Source of the DNA: Paracoccaceae bacterium
GTDB taxonomy: Bacteria; Pseudomonadota; Alphaproteobacteria; Rhodobacterales; Rhodobacteraceae
NCBI GenBank assembly: GCA_014323795.1
Contig: JACONK010000022.1
Span: 1-47,138, forward strand
DNA: 47,138 bases
Direction of reading: 5' to 3'
Both the position numbers and the translations under genes were made by a program. Below the pieces are notes generated by a model, which made no database searches, was not told the DNA's origin, and was given only the letters and a program-made list of their open reading frames with translations. Positions 35,844 to 44,223 of the stretch are shown one piece after another; positions within the stretch are counted from its first letter, which is position 1, and every line of letters starts with the position of its first letter.

Positions 35844-36047
35844 CTAAAAGGAAGGCTGACAGGCCGCTTCAGCTTTATCACGCGCCCGTTCCACCAGTTT
35901 GACCGGCGTCAGCGGATCACCGGCCATGCGATAAGCCTTGAAGACGTGTTCCCGGCCGGCACCGGGGTTGGAAATCAGTTCGGTCGTCAATTCATTGGAA
36001 CGCAGATCAAAGGTATAGGCCGCAACCATCCGCCCGGCTTCACGACG
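35844..36047 (-). pseudogene. coding-like fragment, unknown origin
   Basis: A GC-rich frame with good codon use ends at TAG 35844-35846 and contains TRREAGRMVAAYTFDLRS and HVFKAYRMAGDPLTPVKLVE. It is shifted by one frame relative to the truncated methylase that precedes it on the minus strand, and the two frames cross where methylase homology ends. I read it as the 3' end of another gene left by a deletion. No family is recognised, and a small intact gene starting at ATG 36029 is possible. Confidence 0.4.
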
Positions 36048-36454
36048 CGTGAGCCCGGATTTATATCGCGGCCTATAGCCCGTGCACCAAGTTTGGCGGC
36101 TTCGCCGATGGTCGTGCCGCTCCCCATAAAAGGATCAAAGACAACCCGATCCCTGATCCGGACAGGTGTATGGAACGCACCGGAGATATCAGTGCCTGAT
36201 GGCGTAAGGGCACCCAGAACAATGGCGCGAAAGACTGTCCCGAGCCGCCGGGCCCACCATTTATGGATATGATAGCAGGGCCTGTTAAGCTCTTTGCGCC
36301 AGCTTTCAACTTCGGCGATGTGACTGATAAATTCGAAGGGGAATGCGTCATCTTCAAGCGCGCAGGGGCCGGAAAAGGATGCAGGCATATGTTTGGCACC
36401 GGGGCCGGTATCAAAATCAAACGTCTTTTGCATTGCGTACGCCTTAATCGCCAT
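35987..36454 (-). pseudogene. truncated DUF1156-type DNA methylase, N-terminal part only
   Basis: The 155-codon frame begins with a recognisable DUF1156/adenine-methylase N terminus: ISHIAEVESWRKELNRPCYH, IHKWWARRLGTVFRAIVLGA and DPFMGSGTTIGEAAKLGARA with the SAM-binding FMGSGT, ending in IGRDINP. Full-length members are commonly several times longer and contain a catalytic PPY motif, which is missing here. After GRDINP the frame carries unrelated residues and stops at 35987. It is therefore a remnant without catalytic motif, cut by a deletion that joined it to the fragment at 35844-36047. Confidence 0.75.
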
Positions 36455-36509
36455 CGTTCCGCCGGGTCAAAAACGGGTTGAGTGATGTTGGCGGGGCCGG
36501 GCTGCCACC

Positions 36510-36998
36510 CTAATCCCGCAGTTCATCCGCGCCGACACCCCATATCCGGGACTTCAGCACCCAGCCCGAATATCCATCGGCACTCACCTCACACCAGTCT
36601 GTCAGGCAATCGCCGAGCCGCACCAGTGCGCCACGTTCCGCATAGGCCTGCGTCGCGGCGGCACCATTCGGTTTCAGCCGCAGGGATACCCCATCTTCCT
36701 GTATCCGCACCCAACGCACACCGGACAAAAGCGAATAATGCATCCACCCGCCCTGCCCCTCGTGATCCTGAACGCGACGCCAGTGGCCGTATTCCGCCAC
36801 CACCTTCAGCGGCTGATGCCTGTGTTTGAAAATCCAGTCCACCCGATAGGTAAGAGACGGCCCGCGCCGCACGTTGCCTTCCTCCGCCTTCATGGAGACA
36901 TACCGCGGCAGGGGCAGGTTTGTCACCGGTCCGCGCTCCGCCGCCCAGGCGGCCCCCGCACTCCCCAGCATTATCAGAAAACAAATGGCCCGATGCAT
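36510..36998 (-). CDS. secreted SH3-domain protein (DUF1058-type)
   Basis: The 162-residue precursor starts with the signal peptide MHRAICFLIMLGSAGAAWA. The mature protein has two bacterial SH3-like segments: YVSMKAEEGNVRRGPSLTY to KVVAEYGHWRRVQD, and VSLRLKPNGAAATQAYAERG to WCEVSADGYSGWVLKSRIWG. Such proteins bind cell-wall peptides in the periplasm. It is divergent from the D-glycerate dehydrogenase gene, an arrangement I associate with this bacterial group. ATG 36998 is used because it gives the signal peptide. Confidence 0.88.
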   Translation of the reverse strand: MHRAICFLIMLGSAGAAWAAERGPVTNLPLPRYVSMKAEEGNVRRGPSLTYRVDWIFKHRHQPLKVVAEYGHWRRVQDHEGQGGWMHYSLLSGVRWVRIQEDGVSLRLKPNGAAATQAYAERGALVRLGDCLTDWCEVSADGYSGWVLKSRIWGVGADELRD

Positions 36999-37106
36999 AA
37001 CCGAACGGCCTCTTTGACTGTTCAACCTTCGGGGTCTTTTGCCTTGCCCCCTTATCGGGATTTTTGCCATAACGGCATGACCGAGTCCAACAAAAGGGGC
37101 CGCCCG

Positions 37107-38096
37107 ATGCCGCGCGACCGATTGAAGGTGATCGTCACAAGGCGCCTGCCAAAACCGGTGGAAACCCGTCTGGCTGAACTTTTCGATGTGACGCTCAACG
37201 AAGATGACAGGCCGATGACCCGTGCACAGCTGGCTGCGGCCCTGAAAACGGCCGATGTGCTGGTGCCCACGATTTCTGACATCATAGACGCGGGGCTTCT
37301 GGCCCAGGCAGGGGACAGCATGCGCCTGATCGCCTGCTACGGCTCCGGCGTGGACCACATTGATATCTCCACCGCCCGACAACGCGGCATACTCGTGTCG
37401 AATACGCCGGGGGTCCTGGCCGATGACACCGCCGACATCACCATGGCACTGATACTGGCTGTCATGCGCCGCATTCGCGAAGGGTCAGCCCATATGCAAT
37501 CAGGGGATTGGCAGGGCTGGTCACCGTCCGCCTTCCTTGGTGTGCGTCCGGGCGGCAAACGCCTGGGCATCCTCGGCATGGGGCAGGTTGGTACTGCCGT
37601 CGCGCGCCGCGCAAGGGCCTTTGGCATGCAGGTCCACTACCACAACCGAAAGCGGGTGCACGCGAGCCATGAGGCAGATCTCGGCGCAACCTACTGGGAA
37701 AGCCTCGACCAGATGGTCGCGCGGGTGGACGTGCTTAGCATTAATTGTCCGCACACGCCGTCAACCTTCCACGTCATGAATGCCCGCCGCCTGAAACTGA
37801 TGAAACCCACCGCCGTGATCGTGAACACTTCCCGCGGCGAAGTGCTCGATGAAAACGCCCTGACGCGGATGCTGCGCGCCGGCACTCTCGCCGGGGCCGG
37901 GCTTGACGTCTTCGAGCACGGGCAGGCGATCAACCCGCGCCTGCGCGGCCTGGAAAACGTCATGCTGCTGCCTCACATGGCTTCAGCAACCAGGGAGGCC
38001 CGAATTGAGATGGGCGAAAAGGTCATCCTAAACATCAAGACCTTTGAAGACGGCCACCGGCCACCGGACCAGGTTGTGCCGAGTATGCTGCAATGA
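37107..38096 (+). CDS. 2-hydroxyacid dehydrogenase, D-glycerate dehydrogenase type
   Basis: This is a 329-residue NAD(P)-dependent enzyme of the glyoxylate/hydroxypyruvate reductase class. The Rossmann motif is LGILGMGQVGTAVARRARAFG. The active-site Arg, Glu and His lie in VIVNTSRGEVLDENAL, GLDVFEHGQAINP and NVMLLPHMASAT. ATG 37107 has AAAAGGGG at a good distance and fits the usual N terminus (RLKVIVTRRLP); ATG 37077 would add 10 residues. It overlaps the cupin gene by 4 bp. It should reduce hydroxypyruvate or glyoxylate in C2/C3 metabolism. Confidence 0.9.
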   Translation: MPRDRLKVIVTRRLPKPVETRLAELFDVTLNEDDRPMTRAQLAAALKTADVLVPTISDIIDAGLLAQAGDSMRLIACYGSGVDHIDISTARQRGILVSNTPGVLADDTADITMALILAVMRRIREGSAHMQSGDWQGWSPSAFLGVRPGGKRLGILGMGQVGTAVARRARAFGMQVHYHNRKRVHASHEADLGATYWESLDQMVARVDVLSINCPHTPSTFHVMNARRLKLMKPTAVIVNTSRGEVLDENALTRMLRAGTLAGAGLDVFEHGQAINPRLRGLENVMLLPHMASATREARIEMGEKVILNIKTFEDGHRPPDQVVPSMLQ

Positions 38097-38494
38097 ATAT
38101 CTGGCATCCCGGCGACCGGCCCACGCAAAAGGCCCCGAACAACTATTTCACCGGTGCCGTCTGGCAGGACGCGGTTATTACCGTACCGGCACCAGGCCGC
38201 CTGCGTGCGGTTCTCGTCCGTTTCGATCCCGGTGCGCGTACCTTCTGGCATACGCACCCGCTTGGCCAAACGCTCTTCGTTACCGGGGGGTGCGGGCGCG
38301 TTGCCCTGCGCGGGGAACCGTCGCGCATAATCCGCCAGGGCGACACGGTTTTCATTCCCGAAGGGGTGGAACACTGGCACGGGGCCGGCACCGACACATC
38401 CATGACCCACCTCGCCATGCAAGAGGCAAGGAACAATTCCGTCATCACCTGGCTCGAGGAGGTTTCAGAGACCGATTACACGCGCCCCGCCTGA
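38093..38494 (+). CDS. small cupin-domain protein
   Basis: The 133-residue single-domain cupin has metal-binding motif 1 as FWHTHPLGQTLFVTGGCG and motif 2 as EGVEHWHGAGTDTSMTHLAM. This matches the conserved carboxymuconolactone-decarboxylase-like/quercetinase-like small cupins of unknown substrate. Translation is coupled to the dehydrogenase gene (ATGA overlap). A role in sugar-acid metabolism is possible from context only. Confidence 0.88.
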   Translation: MNIWHPGDRPTQKAPNNYFTGAVWQDAVITVPAPGRLRAVLVRFDPGARTFWHTHPLGQTLFVTGGCGRVALRGEPSRIIRQGDTVFIPEGVEHWHGAGTDTSMTHLAMQEARNNSVITWLEEVSETDYTRPA

Positions 38495-38568
38495 ACCATG
38501 TCTGGTCGAAAGGGTGCCGCAAACGCACCGTGCGCATCATCCCGCCGTACCGCGCCATATCGGTAATC

Positions 38569-38589
38569 GGATACCCGGCCCGGGTATCC
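38569..38589. terminator. GC-rich hairpin between convergent genes
   Basis: GGATACCCG (38569-38577), loop GCC and CGGGTATCC (38581-38589) form a perfect 9-bp stem in the 292-bp gap between the convergent cupin and MOSC genes. No T-run follows on either strand. The position suggests a bidirectional transcription stop or mRNA 3'-end hairpin. The rest of the gap shows no gene. Confidence 0.45.
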
Positions 38590-38786
38590 TGTGTGGCGGG
38601 CAACGTATCCGGGGGTGAACAGTGTGGCGCAAGGTCCGGCGCAGGGCACCTGCCGACACAGCAGGCCGCGGGCACCCCGGCGGGCGGGTGCGGGAATCCG
38701 CATCCGACACCCCCGCCGGCCGTTGCGGCAGCTTCTTTTTCTGCCCGATGTCCGGGGTATTGCGTTTTTCGGGCAGGTTTCCGGGT

Positions 38787-39341
38787 TCATATCTTTCGCA
38801 GAATATCGCCTTTGCGCACAATCCCGTCCTGTACGATCATGCACAGTGTCCCGCGCAACCGGTGAGTCCGGTTTTCAGGCCTGTTGAACCAGTCAAAACT
38901 GTCGCGTCCGTAACGCCGGATCCATTTCGGGCAGGCATCGTTGAATTTCGTTGACACCTCCAGCACTGCGGTGCCCGCCTGCAGCCGTGTGCCCGCAGGC
39001 ATGTTGTGTTCACCCAGGTCAATATCCGCAATCATCGTGTCACCGGGATGAACAGTTGTTTCCCGGTTGCGCCAGCACAGATCCAATGTGCGCCGGCCCA
39101 GTATCGACACCTGAATCCGCGGATCGGGTGATCCGTCTTTCAACCGCAGCCAGGGTGCCCTGGCCCAGCGCTCTCCGGGGATGCCATGGTCCACCGTCAG
39201 TGCCAGCGTATCGCGGAAATCCCGTTCACCAAAGTCGGGGCGAAAGCACAGGGTTTCGACCGGGGCGTTATCCCTGGGTGCGGCCAGGACATGAGCAAGG
39301 GCCGCTTCGCATTCCGCCATCGTGGTCATGGGTTCGGTCAT
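38787..39341 (-). CDS. MOSC-domain protein
   Basis: The 184-residue protein has the MOSC fold: VDHGIPGERWARAPWLRLKD near the start, VSILGRRTLDLC, TAVLEVSTKFNDACPKW with the conserved cysteine, and GTLCMIVQDGIVRKGDILRK at the end. MOSC domains bind molybdenum cofactor or carry sulfur to it. The gene directly follows moeB (1-bp overlap), another sulfur-transfer protein of cofactor synthesis, which supports a cofactor role. ATG 39341 is chosen; 39329 is also possible. Confidence 0.87.
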   Translation of the reverse strand: MTEPMTTMAECEAALAHVLAAPRDNAPVETLCFRPDFGERDFRDTLALTVDHGIPGERWARAPWLRLKDGSPDPRIQVSILGRRTLDLCWRNRETTVHPGDTMIADIDLGEHNMPAGTRLQAGTAVLEVSTKFNDACPKWIRRYGRDSFDWFNRPENRTHRLRGTLCMIVQDGIVRKGDILRKI

Positions 39342-40228
39342 CAGTTCCCGCCGCAAACCGTGCAATCCGGGCACCGCTCAATTTCCACGATTCTGCTTTC
39401 GCCGTAAAGCGCATCAAAAATCAGCATTCGGCCTGCCAGGGGATGCCCGGCACCGGTGATCCGCTTGATGGCCTCCGCCGCCATCATTGAGCCGATAATT
39501 CCGGGCAGTGCACCCATCACCCCGGCGTCCGCACAGCCGGGTCCGTTCCCGGGGGGGGTCGGAAAGACGCAGGCATAACACGGGGTGCCAGCGGCCGGGT
39601 CAAACAGGCTTACCTGCCCTTCCCACTGGCTGATCGCGCCAAAGATCAGCGGGCGGCGGGCCATGACAGCTGCCCGATTGATGAGCGACCGGGTGGTAAA
39701 ATTATCAGTCCCGTCGAGGATCAGGTCATAGTCCCTGAACAGTTCCACCGCGATGTCCCCGGTCACCTGTCGGTTGTATGGCCGAACAATAACAAAGGGA
39801 TTCTGCGCCTTTAAACCGGCCTCAGCCGCAAAGACCTTCGGCATGCCGATCTGATCATCCTTAAAAAGCACCTGCCGCTGCAAATTCGACACGGATACCT
39901 TGTCATTGTCAATCACACCGATGGTGCCCGCACCTGCCGCCGCCAAATACTGCAATACGGGGGAGCCAAGCCCCCCTGCCCCCACCATCAGCACACGAGC
40001 CTTTTTCAGCCGCTGCTGGCCCGCGCCGCCGATCTGTCGCAGCACGATGTGGCGCGCATAGCGCTCCAGCTCCGTTCTGTCCGGCTGGCCGGAGTTCAGA
40101 TCAACCTCTTCTTTCGGAACCGCACGGCGGCGCAGGATACACAACGGCTGAAAGTAATGATCGGTTATCCCTTTCAGCGGCCGGAAAGACGGCGATTCCA
40201 GGCATGATGATCGTGCCATGTGCAGCAT
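39341..40228 (-). CDS. moeB: HesA/MoeB/ThiF-family adenylyltransferase
   Basis: This protein adenylates the C terminus of a ubiquitin-like sulfur carrier (MoaD or ThiS) for molybdopterin or thiamine synthesis. The core is complete: VGAGGLGSPVLQYLAAAGAG (ATP site), DNFTTRSLINRA, GTPCYACVFPTPP with the catalytic region, and the zinc cysteines CYAC and CPDCTVC. The family usually starts near ELERYARHIVLRQIGG. Here about 50 extra residues precede it, with no better start codon downstream, so either the start is a TTG near 40144 or the extension is real. Confidence 0.88.
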   Translation of the reverse strand: MLHMARSSCLESPSFRPLKGITDHYFQPLCILRRRAVPKEEVDLNSGQPDRTELERYARHIVLRQIGGAGQQRLKKARVLMVGAGGLGSPVLQYLAAAGAGTIGVIDNDKVSVSNLQRQVLFKDDQIGMPKVFAAEAGLKAQNPFVIVRPYNRQVTGDIAVELFRDYDLILDGTDNFTTRSLINRAAVMARRPLIFGAISQWEGQVSLFDPAAGTPCYACVFPTPPGNGPGCADAGVMGALPGIIGSMMAAEAIKRITGAGHPLAGRMLIFDALYGESRIVEIERCPDCTVCGGN

Positions 40229-40353
40229 TCGATATGCCAGGGCGGTGCGCGGCGCAGACGCCGTCGCCTGTTGCAGCGATCATCAACAGCATCTGTAAAG
40301 CCTGCCATCAGCCATACCTTTTTCCAGGGATTCAGTAAAATATCAGCATGGTT

Positions 40354-40812
40354 TCAGACACCTGTCGACCCGAATCCGCCCACCCCGCGATCACTTTTGC
40401 CCGGCGCGGCCACAACATGCCAGGCCACCGACAGAACCGGTGCAAAGACCATCTGCGCGATGCGGTCGCCATGGTTAACAGTAAAGGGCACCGCTCCGCC
40501 GTTGTGCATGATCACCCCGAGCGGCCCGCGATAATCACTGTCAATGGTTCCGGGGCTGTTGGGCAGCGTGATGCGATGCCGCAGCGCAAGACCGGACCGG
40601 GGGCGCACCTGCGCCTCAAAACCCGGCGGGATTTCCAGCTGCAAACCGGTGGGGATCAGCGTGATTTCCCCCGGTGCCAGCATAACCGCCCCACGATCCC
40701 CGAAGTTGGCGCGCAGATCGAACCCGGCGGAACCTTCTGTCTGACGGGCAGGCAGGCCGAGGGTCTGATCCGCGTCCGGCAGCCAGGCGATGCGCACGGC
40801 CAGCTCAGCCAT
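40354..40812 (-). CDS. dut: dUTP pyrophosphatase
   Basis: Dut hydrolyses dUTP to dUMP, keeping uracil out of DNA and feeding dTMP synthesis. The 152-residue trimer-type enzyme has all five motifs: AGFDLRAN, PRSGLALRH, PGTIDSDYRGPLGV, GDRIAQMVFAPV and RGVGGFGSTG. The start overlaps the end of coaBC by 8 bp, a common alphaproteobacterial pairing. Confidence 0.96.
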   Translation of the reverse strand: MAELAVRIAWLPDADQTLGLPARQTEGSAGFDLRANFGDRGAVMLAPGEITLIPTGLQLEIPPGFEAQVRPRSGLALRHRITLPNSPGTIDSDYRGPLGVIMHNGGAVPFTVNHGDRIAQMVFAPVLSVAWHVVAAPGKSDRGVGGFGSTGV

Positions 40813-42004
40813 TCAGCACCTCCGCGATCCTGGTGGCAAGCCGGTGGGCTACCAGTTCTTTCGTCATGCGTGGCCAATCCTCCGTGCCTGTGCCGTGGAT
40901 CAGGGTTACATCATTTTCTGCCCCGCCCAAGATACCGGTTTCCGGCGATACGTCGTTGGCAATTATCCAGTCACACCCCTTGCGCTTACGCTTTGCGGTC
41001 GCGTTGGCAATCACATCGTCGGTTTCCGCCGCGAAACCCACGACAAGCCTGGGGCGCCCGGACGCCATCTGCGCCACGGTCGCCAGAATATCGGGGTTTT
41101 CCACAAACTCGAGGCCAGGCGGGCGGCCGGATCCGTCTTTCCTGATCTTGGACGTGGCCTGTTGCGCCACCCGCCAGTCCGCCACAGCAGCGGCAAAGAC
41201 AGCCGCGTCCGCCGGCAGCGCACCTTGCACCGCCTCCAGCATCTCCTGCGCCGTCTTTACCCGCGTCACCAGGGCACCCTCGGGCATTTCCGTGTTTACC
41301 GGCCCGGTGATAAAGCGCACCGCCGCACCAAGACCCGCCAACGCATCGGCAATTGCCCTGCCCTGTGCGCCGGACGACCGGTTGGCGATATAGCGCACAG
41401 GGTCAATCGGCTCATGCGTGGGGCCGGAGGTCACGATGATATGCCTGTTTCTGAGCGGCCCACAGACCAGCGCATGCCCGATGGCATCCACTATCTGATA
41501 CACCTCTGCCATGCGCCCCGGGCCGATTTCCCCGCAGGCCATGGGGCCCTCATTCGGCCCCGCCACCAGGACACCGTCTTCCTTCAGCGTTGCCAGGTTG
41601 CGCCGGGTCGCCGCATGGTCCCACATCCGTACATTCATGGCGGGCGCGATCATCACCCGCTTGTCCGTTGCCATCAGCAGCGTGGTTGCAAGGTCAGAGG
41701 CGATGCCATGCGCCATCTTCGCCATCAGTTCCGCCGTCGCGGGGGCGACCAGCACGAGATCTGCCGCACGGGACAGTTGAATATGGCCCATCTCCGCCTC
41801 GTCCGTCAGGTCAAAGAGATCGCGATAAACCTTCTGCCCCGCGAGCACGGAAACGGACAGCGGTGTCACAAACTCTTCTGCCGCACGGGTCATCACCGGC
41901 GTGACCGAGGCACCGCGCTCCCGCAGGCGCCGGATCAGATCAAGGCATTTGCAAGCTGCAATCCCGCCGCCAATCACAAGCAGTATTTTTTGTCCCAAGA
42001 GCAT
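40805..42004 (-). CDS. coaBC: bifunctional phosphopantothenoylcysteine decarboxylase / phosphopantothenate-cysteine ligase
   Basis: CoaBC makes 4'-phosphopantetheine for coenzyme A. The N-terminal flavoprotein (CoaC) begins KILLVIGGGIAACKCLDLIR and contains HIQLSRAADLVLVAPATAEL and APAMNVRMW. The C-terminal CTP-dependent ligase (CoaB) starts near IIVTSGPTHEPIDPVRYIAN and has VVGFAAETDDVIANA and KRKGCDWIIANDVS. The 399-residue length is normal. It heads the minus-strand block coaBC-dut-moeB-MOSC. Confidence 0.96.
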   Translation of the reverse strand: MLLGQKILLVIGGGIAACKCLDLIRRLRERGASVTPVMTRAAEEFVTPLSVSVLAGQKVYRDLFDLTDEAEMGHIQLSRAADLVLVAPATAELMAKMAHGIASDLATTLLMATDKRVMIAPAMNVRMWDHAATRRNLATLKEDGVLVAGPNEGPMACGEIGPGRMAEVYQIVDAIGHALVCGPLRNRHIIVTSGPTHEPIDPVRYIANRSSGAQGRAIADALAGLGAAVRFITGPVNTEMPEGALVTRVKTAQEMLEAVQGALPADAAVFAAAVADWRVAQQATSKIRKDGSGRPPGLEFVENPDILATVAQMASGRPRLVVGFAAETDDVIANATAKRKRKGCDWIIANDVSPETGILGGAENDVTLIHGTGTEDWPRMTKELVAHRLATRIAEVLNG

Positions 42005-42085
42005 GGGGATGGGTGTAATGCGGCCGGACCGGCCGGTAAAGGGGTAATGCCCGTGATCACCGGTAATCGTGAAGTCTGTTTCCTG

Positions 42086-42489
42086 TCATCGGATCTCACT
42101 CAGCGTCCCGTTCAGCAGGCGGCGGAAGGTGTTGGCCTCATCCCCTGGACGCGCCATCAGGTGCGCCTCATAGCGGGCAGCAGTGCCGCCATCATCGTGC
42201 GGCCTTTTTCCGACAGTTCCGGCTTCAGAAGCCGCCTGTCCGCGCCGTCCTGAATCCTGGTAATCAGGCCCGCATTCCCCGGCCGGGACGCGGCGCGGTT
42301 GACTTTGGCCCCATCTGTGGCGACGCGCCGGTGCACCTCGCGCACACTGACCGGGGCAGCCGCCCATGTATGCGCAATTACCCGCCATTCGGGCCGGCTG
42401 ATCCCGAACCGTTCCCGGTAAGGGGCCGAAAACTCCCGGCTGACGCGCTCAGCAATCACGGCCGGCTGGCAGGGCATGAAATCGTTCAT
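42086..42489 (-). pseudogene. MarR-family regulator with a frameshift, divergent from hmgA
   Basis: ATG 42489 opens a winged-helix MarR protein: VIAERVSREFSAPYRERFGI, SRPEWRVIAHTW, the recognition segment VREVHRRVATDGAKVNRAAS and the wing RIQDGADRRLLKPELSEKG. The frame ends early at TGA 42157 (110 codons). The missing C-terminal helix, RYEAHLMARPGDEANTFRRL followed by LNGTLSEIR, is found in another frame that runs to TGA 42086. The switch lies near 42165-42185. It is either a real frameshift mutation or a base error. Its position back to back with hmgA suggests it is, or was, the homogentisate-pathway repressor. Confidence 0.78.
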
Positions 42490-42545
42490 GCGTAAAATCC
42501 ACGGCTGAATCGTTGCGTTTGCACCGGCTTTCCGCAAGCCCGGGA

Positions 42546-42575
42546 TTGACTTCGTTGCACATGCAACGGTATGCC
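42546..42575 (+). promoter_or_regulatory. candidate hmgA promoter with MarR-type operator
   Basis: TTGACT (42546-42551) and TATGCC (42570-42575) are 18 nt apart in the divergent marR-hmgA interval. Between them lies the perfect palindrome CGTTGCACATGCAACG (42553-42568; 7-bp arms, 2-bp centre). An operator in the spacer would block RNA polymerase when a MarR dimer is bound, as is usual for aromatic-catabolism MarR repressors. Inferred from sequence alone. Confidence 0.55.
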
Positions 42576-42615
42576 TTGGCAAGCGATTCATCCATGCCCG
42601 CAGGAGGCGCAGCCG

Positions 42616-43980
42616 ATGAACAGGCAAACCGCTGCAAAAGATTTCATCCAGGCCACCACAAATGGCGGCATCACCGAAGGTTACATGCCGGGTTTCGGCA
42701 ATGATTTTGAAACGGAAGCCCTGCCAGGTGCCCTGCCGGTGGGCCGCAACTCTCCCCAGCGCATTGAATACGGGCTTTACGCCGAACAGCTCAGCGGTTC
42801 CCCCTTCACGGCCCCGCGCACGACGCTGGAACGGTCCTGGATGTATCGCATCCGCCCGTCGGTCAAGCACACAGGCCGGTTCCGCAGCGCGGATATGCCG
42901 TATTGGAAGACCGCGCCCCATGTGGTGAAGGATATCATCAGCCTCGGCCAGTATCGCTGGGATCCGGTGCCTTTCCCGAATGCGCCGCTGACCTTTGTCA
43001 CCGGCATGCGCACCATGACTACGGCAGGGGATGTCAGCACGCAGACGGGCATGGCTGCCCATGTCTATCTGGCGAATACCGATATGGTGGATGACCATTT
43101 CTATTCGGCGGATTCAGAACTGCTGGTCGTGCCGCAACACGGGTGCCTGAAGATCTTCACCGAATTCGGCATTCTCGACCTTGAGCCGCTGGAAATCTGC
43201 ATCCTGCCGCGCGGGATGCTCTTCCGCGTGGAACTGCCGGAGGGGGAGGCCCGCGGCTTCGTCTGTGAAAACTACGGGGCGAAATTCACGCTGCCGGGCC
43301 GCGGACCCATCGGGGCGAACTGCCTGGCCAACCCGCGTGACTTCAAAACACCCGTCGCGGCTTTTGAAGACAGCGAACGCCCCTGCCGCGTGACGGTGAA
43401 ATGGTGCGGCCGGTTTCACATCACGGAAATCCCGCAGTCCCCGCTCGACGTGGTCGCCTGGCACGGCAACTACGCGCCGTTCAAATATGATCTGCGCAAT
43501 TATGCCGCCATCGGATCGATCAGCTTTGATCACCCGGACCCGTCGATCTTTACCGTGCTGACCGCACCAACGGCAGAGGAAGGCACCGCCAACATCGACT
43601 TTGTGATTTTTCCCGAACGCTGGCTGGCGAACGAAAACACTTTCCGCCCGCCGTGGTACCACAAGAACATCATGTCAGAACTGATGGGCAACATCTGCGG
43701 CGTCTATGATGCCAAACCCAGGGGGTTCGTTCCCGGCGGCATCAGCCTGCACAACTGCATGCTGCCCCACGGCCCGGACCGCACGGCGTTTGAGCATGGC
43801 ACAACAGAAAGCTGGGAACCCGTGAAGATGAAAAACACCATGGCGTTCATGTTCGAAACACGCTTTCCCCAGCAATTGACCGGGTTCGCCGCCAAAGAGG
43901 CCCCCCTGCAGGACGATTACATCGGCTGCTGGGACGGGCTGGAAAAGAAGTTTGACGGCACACCAGGACTTAAAGACTAA
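42616..43980 (+). CDS. hmgA: homogentisate 1,2-dioxygenase
   Basis: HmgA opens the aromatic ring of homogentisate with Fe(II) and O2, giving maleylacetoacetate, in tyrosine and phenylalanine catabolism. The 454-residue protein matches the family over its length: [56 protein letters not shown], and the cupin iron region around [20 protein letters not shown] and [27 protein letters not shown] precedes ATG 42616. A terminator follows, so hmgA and fahA may be separate transcripts in spite of their shared pathway. Confidence 0.96.
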   Translation: MNRQTAAKDFIQATTNGGITEGYMPGFGNDFETEALPGALPVGRNSPQRIEYGLYAEQLSGSPFTAPRTTLERSWMYRIRPSVKHTGRFRSADMPYWKTAPHVVKDIISLGQYRWDPVPFPNAPLTFVTGMRTMTTAGDVSTQTGMAAHVYLANTDMVDDHFYSADSELLVVPQHGCLKIFTEFGILDLEPLEICILPRGMLFRVELPEGEARGFVCENYGAKFTLPGRGPIGANCLANPRDFKTPVAAFEDSERPCRVTVKWCGRFHITEIPQSPLDVVAWHGNYAPFKYDLRNYAAIGSISFDHPDPSIFTVLTAPTAEEGTANIDFVIFPERWLANENTFRPPWYHKNIMSELMGNICGVYDAKPRGFVPGGISLHNCMLPHGPDRTAFEHGTTESWEPVKMKNTMAFMFETRFPQQLTGFAAKEAPLQDDYIGCWDGLEKKFDGTPGLKD

Positions 43981-44011
43981 GGTCTTTTGAACAGCCGGTT
44001 GCTGCATATGG

Positions 44012-44051
44012 CCCGGCCCCTGATGTGATATGTACGCCGGGGCCGGGTTTT
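44012..44051 (+). terminator. intrinsic terminator after hmgA
   Basis: CCCGGCCCC (44012-44020) pairs perfectly with GGGGCCGGG (44039-44047) across an 18-nt loop and is followed at once by TTTT (44048-44051). It lies 31 bp after the hmgA stop. The loop is long, so the terminator may be only moderately efficient. Confidence 0.65.
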
Positions 44052-44085
44052 GATGCGGGCAACAGGCTGGCAGGCCCGCCACGAT

Positions 44086-44163
44086 CCTTGCCGCCGGGCC
44101 TTGCCGCCGGGCCTTGCCGCCGGGCCTTGCCGCCGGGCCTTGCCGCCGGGCCTTGCCGCCGGG
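44086..44163. repeat. six tandem copies of a 13-bp unit
   Basis: Unit CCTTGCCGCCGGG is repeated six times without a mismatch (78 bp) in the hmgA-fahA intergenic region. Thirteen is not a multiple of three and no gene spans it. Such arrays change length by replication slippage, so it could tune expression of fahA or vary between strains. There are no unique spacers, so it is not a CRISPR. Confidence 0.9.
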
Positions 44164-44223
44164 CTCTTAATTTTCAGAAACATTCCCCGCACACCATGAA
44201 CGTGCGGCCATCAGGGGGTAGCC

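Noticed and set aside
42022-42034. GGCCGG-A-CCGGCC palindrome upstream of coaBC.
   Set aside because: It is short, made only of G and C in a GC-rich region, and has no T-run or promoter-like boxes next to it, so chance is a sufficient explanation.
44086-44163. Possible CRISPR array.
   Set aside because: The copies are contiguous 13-bp units with no spacers and no cas genes nearby; it is a simple tandem repeat.
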